Positions 6,409 through 8,618 of a stretch of 8,618 bases of DNA are shown here, in pieces. Origin of the DNA: Ferrimicrobium sp. (lineage in GTDB: Bacteria > Actinomycetota > Acidimicrobiia > Acidimicrobiales > Acidimicrobiaceae); NCBI GenBank assembly GCA_027365375.1, contig DAHXNM010000253.1:1-8618 (forward strand), given 5' to 3'. The translations under genes and the position numbers were made by a program. Under the pieces are notes generated by a model. It was not told the origin of the DNA, did no database searches, and worked only from the letters and a program-made list of their open reading frames with translations. Position 1 is the stretch's first letter. The number at the start of each line of letters is the position of its first letter.

Positions 6409-7509
6409 ATGAGCGCGTCGACTACCGATTTCCAACAGACGGCATTAGCGAAGGTAGCCCCTGGCACGCTGCTGCGTGCTGGTCTCGATCGCATACTGTT
6501 AGCACGGACCGGTGCGTTGGTGGTGCTCGGTGACGCCGCAGAGGTTCTTGAGATCTGCACCGGTGGATTCCTCATTGAGGCTGCCTTCTCCCCACAAAAG
6601 CTCTTTGAGCTTGCAAAGATGGATGGTGCCATCATCCTCTCAGCCAACGGTACCAGGATAGTTCGTGCGAACGTCCATCTGGTGCCAGATCCTCGTCTGG
6701 TGACGACAGAGACCGGTACTCGTCACCGCACCGCCGAGCGTGTGGCCTCTAGTGTGGATGCAGTGGTGGTGGCGGTCTCCGAGGAGCTCTCGGTGATCTC
6801 GGTCTACTATCGTAACAACAAGCAGACCCTACAACCGATTCCAGCGGTCCTTTCGCGAGCTAGTCAAGCGCTTTCTACCTTGGAGCGGTATCGAGAACGA
6901 TTCGAATCGGTACTCTCAAGTCTCGCCCCACTCGAAGTTGCAGATCAAGTCACCTTCCGAGACGTGCTTTTTGCCCTGCAGCGAGGAGAGATGGTTCGTC
7001 GAATCGGTGCTGAGATAGAGGGATACCTGCTCGAACTTGGTACCGATGGACGGCTGCTAGCCCTCCAATCTGCAGAGATCTCACTCGATTTCGAGGAGCG
7101 GTTTGACTCGTTGATCTTCGACTTTCTTGGCTACAGCGATCCCATCGAGATCGAGGCCGTTCGCGACTCGCTGGGCTCTCTATCTACCGACGATGTGACT
7201 GATTTACGTACGTTTGCGAGTTGGGTGGCTCGACAGGCGATCTGTGAGCCGCTCCGCTCTGTGAGTGTCGATCACGGTGATCTATCTTTGGTCACCTTGC
7301 CATCACGGGGCTCGCGCTTGCTTAGCAGCATCTCCAGGATCCCTTCCCCTGCTGTGGCTGCACTTCTTGATCGGTATCCGTCTGTGGCTGCTATACGTTT
7401 GGCATCCGAGCAGGAGTTAGCTGCTCTGGACGAGATTGGGCCCGATTGGGCCCGGTTGATCAGAGAGTCGCTCGGTGGCAGTCCTGTCGTCGCTCCACTG
7501 GAGCGCTAG
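6409..7509 (+). CDS. disA: DNA integrity scanning protein, diadenylate cyclase DisA
   Basis: DisA forms an octamer that makes cyclic di-AMP from two ATP and scans DNA for branched structures. The 366-residue protein is about the family length. The N-terminal DAC domain carries DGA (72-74) and RHR (105-107, in GTRHRTAERV), the two motifs that form the active site. The strings KMDGAII and RANVHLVPDP are also diagnostic. A helical linker follows. The C-terminal region (about 305-355) is a RuvA-like helix-hairpin-helix DNA-binding domain beginning GSRLLSSISRIPS. The start ATG is 4 bases after the radA stop. No strong Shine-Dalgarno sits at proper distance (AGGTGG at 6388-6393 is 15 bases away), so translation may depend on coupling to radA. 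Codons 337-366 are also covered on the other strand by the end of the Crp-family gene. Confidence 0.96.
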   Translation: MSASTTDFQQTALAKVAPGTLLRAGLDRILLARTGALVVLGDAAEVLEICTGGFLIEAAFSPQKLFELAKMDGAIILSANGTRIVRANVHLVPDPRLVTTETGTRHRTAERVASSVDAVVVAVSEELSVISVYYRNNKQTLQPIPAVLSRASQALSTLERYRERFESVLSSLAPLEVADQVTFRDVLFALQRGEMVRRIGAEIEGYLLELGTDGRLLALQSAEISLDFEERFDSLIFDFLGYSDPIEIEAVRDSLGSLSTDDVTDLRTFASWVARQAICEPLRSVSVDHGDLSLVTLPSRGSRLLSSISRIPSPAVAALLDRYPSVAAIRLASEQELAALDEIGPDWARLIRESLGGSPVVAPLER

Positions 7510-8196
7510 GTCGGCTAGTTTCTCGGCGTCGAGGATGCGATATATGCGATGTCTATGAATCTCGAGAGCACCGGAACGTTGCAGGTTAGCCAAGGCCTTG
7601 TTGGTTCGCTCGCGTGATGCTCCGACAAGGCTAGCGATCTCCTCCTGGGTGATGTCGAGTTCGAACTCCGTCGACCCTTGCGCGATCTCGAGGAGTAGAC
7701 GAGCCAGCTTGTTGACGAGGTCGAGGTTGAGGGCTTCGATTAGTCGCTGGTCGTTAGCGCGTATTCGAGTCGCGTAGGCGCTCAGAATCCTAGATGCTAT
7801 CGCTGGGTTGTCGGCGATGCTGGCACGAATGATGTCGTAGGGGAGGGTCAGAGCGAGCGATGGCTCCAGTGCCCGTGCAGTCGAGGTGCGTGGTGCGCTA
7901 TCGAACAGGCTGAGGTCACCAACAACATTCCCCCTTGATTTGATAGCGAACATCGTAGACCGCCCCCAGGTCGCGCCAGCGAGGAGGCCAACGCGCCCCG
8001 AGCAGATCAGGTAGCAGGTATCTGCGGCTTTGTCGATCTCATATAGGAGCTCACCACGACGATAGAGGTTTAGGTTGTCTCTTATGAATTGGGGAGTCCA
8101 GAGCTGCTCGGAGAAGTGTGAAAACACCGGGTGTTGTCGTACGAGAGAGAGTACGCTCTCCTCGTCGCCTGCTTGGGCCCATACGAGCACATCCAC
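7417..8196 (-). CDS. Crp/Fnr-family transcription regulator
   Basis: This 259-residue protein has a cyclic-nucleotide-binding-type beta-barrel (about 25-125) and a C-terminal winged helix-turn-helix. The phosphate-binding-cassette region reads GDLSLFDSAPRTSTARA (93-109), keeping the Arg but with Asp where cAMP receptors usually have Glu, so cAMP binding is possible but not certain. The HTH (about 181-222) reads ITQEEIASLVGASRERTN, a classic Crp recognition helix region. There is no Cys cluster for an FNR iron-sulfur centre. It is longer than typical Crp/GlxR proteins (about 225-230), with about 20 extra N-terminal residues and a C-terminal tail of about 25 residues after LADLALQW. That tail is encoded opposite the end of disA. 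The GTG start at 8196 has GAGGA (8208-8204) 7 bases upstream. It is divergent from carD. Target genes and ligand cannot be told from the sequence. Confidence 0.92.
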   Translation of the reverse strand: MDVLVWAQAGDEESVLSLVRQHPVFSHFSEQLWTPQFIRDNLNLYRRGELLYEIDKAADTCYLICSGRVGLLAGATWGRSTMFAIKSRGNVVGDLSLFDSAPRTSTARALEPSLALTLPYDIIRASIADNPAIASRILSAYATRIRANDQRLIEALNLDLVNKLARLLLEIAQGSTEFELDITQEEIASLVGASRERTNKALANLQRSGALEIHRHRIYRILDAEKLADLALQWSDDRTATERLSDQPGPIGPNLVQSS

Positions 8197-8212
8197 CCCC
8201 CAGTCCTCGAGC

Positions 8213-8221
8213 TGGTATACT
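8213..8221 (+). promoter_or_regulatory. Candidate extended -10 promoter of carD
   Basis: TGGTATACT (8213-8221) matches the extended -10 pattern TGn followed by a near-consensus TATACT. No -35 is visible 16-18 bases upstream, which is usual for extended -10 promoters. Initiation near 8228 would give a leader of about 48 bases before the carD TTG, containing the 8255-8267 palindrome. Confidence 0.55.
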
Positions 8222-8222
8222 A
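8217..8222 (-). promoter_or_regulatory. Candidate -10 of the Crp-family gene, overlapping the carD -10
   Basis: Read on the minus strand, 8222-8217 is TAGTAT, which fits TAnnnT. Initiation about 7 bases downstream would begin the mRNA just at the GAGGA Shine-Dalgarno (8208-8204), giving a very short leader. A -35 at proper spacing is poor. This element shares five of its six base pairs with the carD -10. Confidence 0.35.
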
Positions 8223-8254
8223 GTAGAAAAGTTCAGTTAATCCTTACTGTATGC

Positions 8255-8267
8255 CCTTCCTGGAAGG
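8255..8267. repeat. Perfect palindrome over the carD ribosome binding site
   Basis: CCTTCC (8255-8260) and GGAAGG (8262-8267) form a perfect inverted repeat around one central T. The right arm is also the carD Shine-Dalgarno, 8 bases before the TTG start. A one-base loop cannot close in RNA, but a 4-bp stem CCTT/AAGG with a 5-base loop could, and would bury the Shine-Dalgarno. It could instead be a protein operator. Confidence 0.55.
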
Positions 8268-8275
8268 CGGTTTCA

Positions 8276-8618
8276 TTGTCATTTGAAGTCGGCGACAAGG
8301 TCGTCTATCCCCACCATGGTGCTGCCATCATTGAAGATCGCGAGCGCCGGGAGGATTTTGGTGAAGAAAAAGAGTATTTCGTCCTGAAAATTGCCTACGG
8401 GGATTTGACAGTTCGAGTGCCTGTGGACCTGGCCGAAGAGGTTGGCCTACGTGACGTTATCAACGACGAGGAGGTGGAAGAGGTCTTCGCAGTACTTGGT
8501 AAAAAGGATGCGAGGATGCCAACCAACTGGTCGAGACGGTACAAGAATCATGTTGAAAAGTTGAAGTCAGGTGATATCTACCAGGTTGCTGAGGTGGTTA
8601 GGAACCTGACGATTCGTG
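8276..8618 (+). CDS. carD: CarD RNA-polymerase-binding transcription factor (3'-truncated by window edge)
   Basis: CarD binds the RNA polymerase beta subunit and stabilises open complexes at housekeeping promoters. The frame is open to the window end and gives 114 residues of a protein usually about 160 long. The start is TTG at 8276: GGAAGG lies 8 bases upstream, no other start codon is available in frame, and translation from it gives MSFEVGDKVVYPHHGAA, colinear with mycobacterial CarD. Residues that in M. tuberculosis CarD contact the polymerase (Arg25, Arg47) and wedge the promoter (Trp85, in NWSRRYK) fall at the same positions here. The N-terminal RID/Tudor-like domain covers about 1-50, and the helical DNA-binding domain begins near 60. 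It is transcribed away from the Crp-family gene. In other actinomycetes ispD and ispF follow carD, and may lie beyond the edge. Confidence 0.96.
   Translation, partial: MSFEVGDKVVYPHHGAAIIEDRERREDFGEEKEYFVLKIAYGDLTVRVPVDLAEEVGLRDVINDEEVEEVFAVLGKKDARMPTNWSRRYKNHVEKLKSGDIYQVAEVVRNLTIR

Overview
The window reads as core chromosome of a mid-GC actinomycete. The evidence is the protein content (a CarD with the actinobacterial N-terminus, RadA next to DisA, a ClpC-type unfoldase, an actinobacterial-style Crp) and the frequent GTG and TTG starts. The moderate base composition and the lack of an lsr2 gene beside lysS/clpC make an acidimicrobial lineage (Ferrimicrobium/Acidimicrobium-like) my best guess, but that is inference. 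I see no mobile element, CRISPR array, tRNA or rRNA.

Layout. The left edge (1-1098) is the 3' three quarters of lysS, cut by the window boundary. It converges on a minus-strand long-chain polyprenyl diphosphate synthase (1133-2164). A 424-base non-coding stretch (2165-2588) separates that gene from the divergently transcribed clpC. This stretch holds a plausible promoter for the synthase, a small inverted repeat, a 60-nt two-tier stem-loop and a pair of imperfect direct repeats. Next comes a plus-strand run clpC (2589-5078, TTG start), radA (5130-6404) and disA (6409-7509), with gaps of 51 and 4 bases, probably one transcription unit at least for radA-disA. A minus-strand Crp/Fnr regulator (7417-8196) overlaps the end of disA tail to tail by 93 bases. 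It shares a compact 79-base divergent promoter region with carD, which starts at a TTG (8276) and runs off the right edge.

How the genes fit together. lysS, clpC, radA, disA and carD also cluster in mycobacteria, so this is a conserved stress and genome-maintenance neighbourhood. ClpC degrades proteins with ClpP, RadA is a recombination helicase and known partner of DisA, DisA makes c-di-AMP, and CarD tunes RNA polymerase at housekeeping promoters. The Crp-family gene and the polyprenyl synthase look like lineage-specific occupants of this neighbourhood. I did not find a clearly new biological system. The best leads are non-coding: the structured element and repeats upstream of clpC, the palindrome over the carD ribosome binding site, and the disA/crp antisense overlap.
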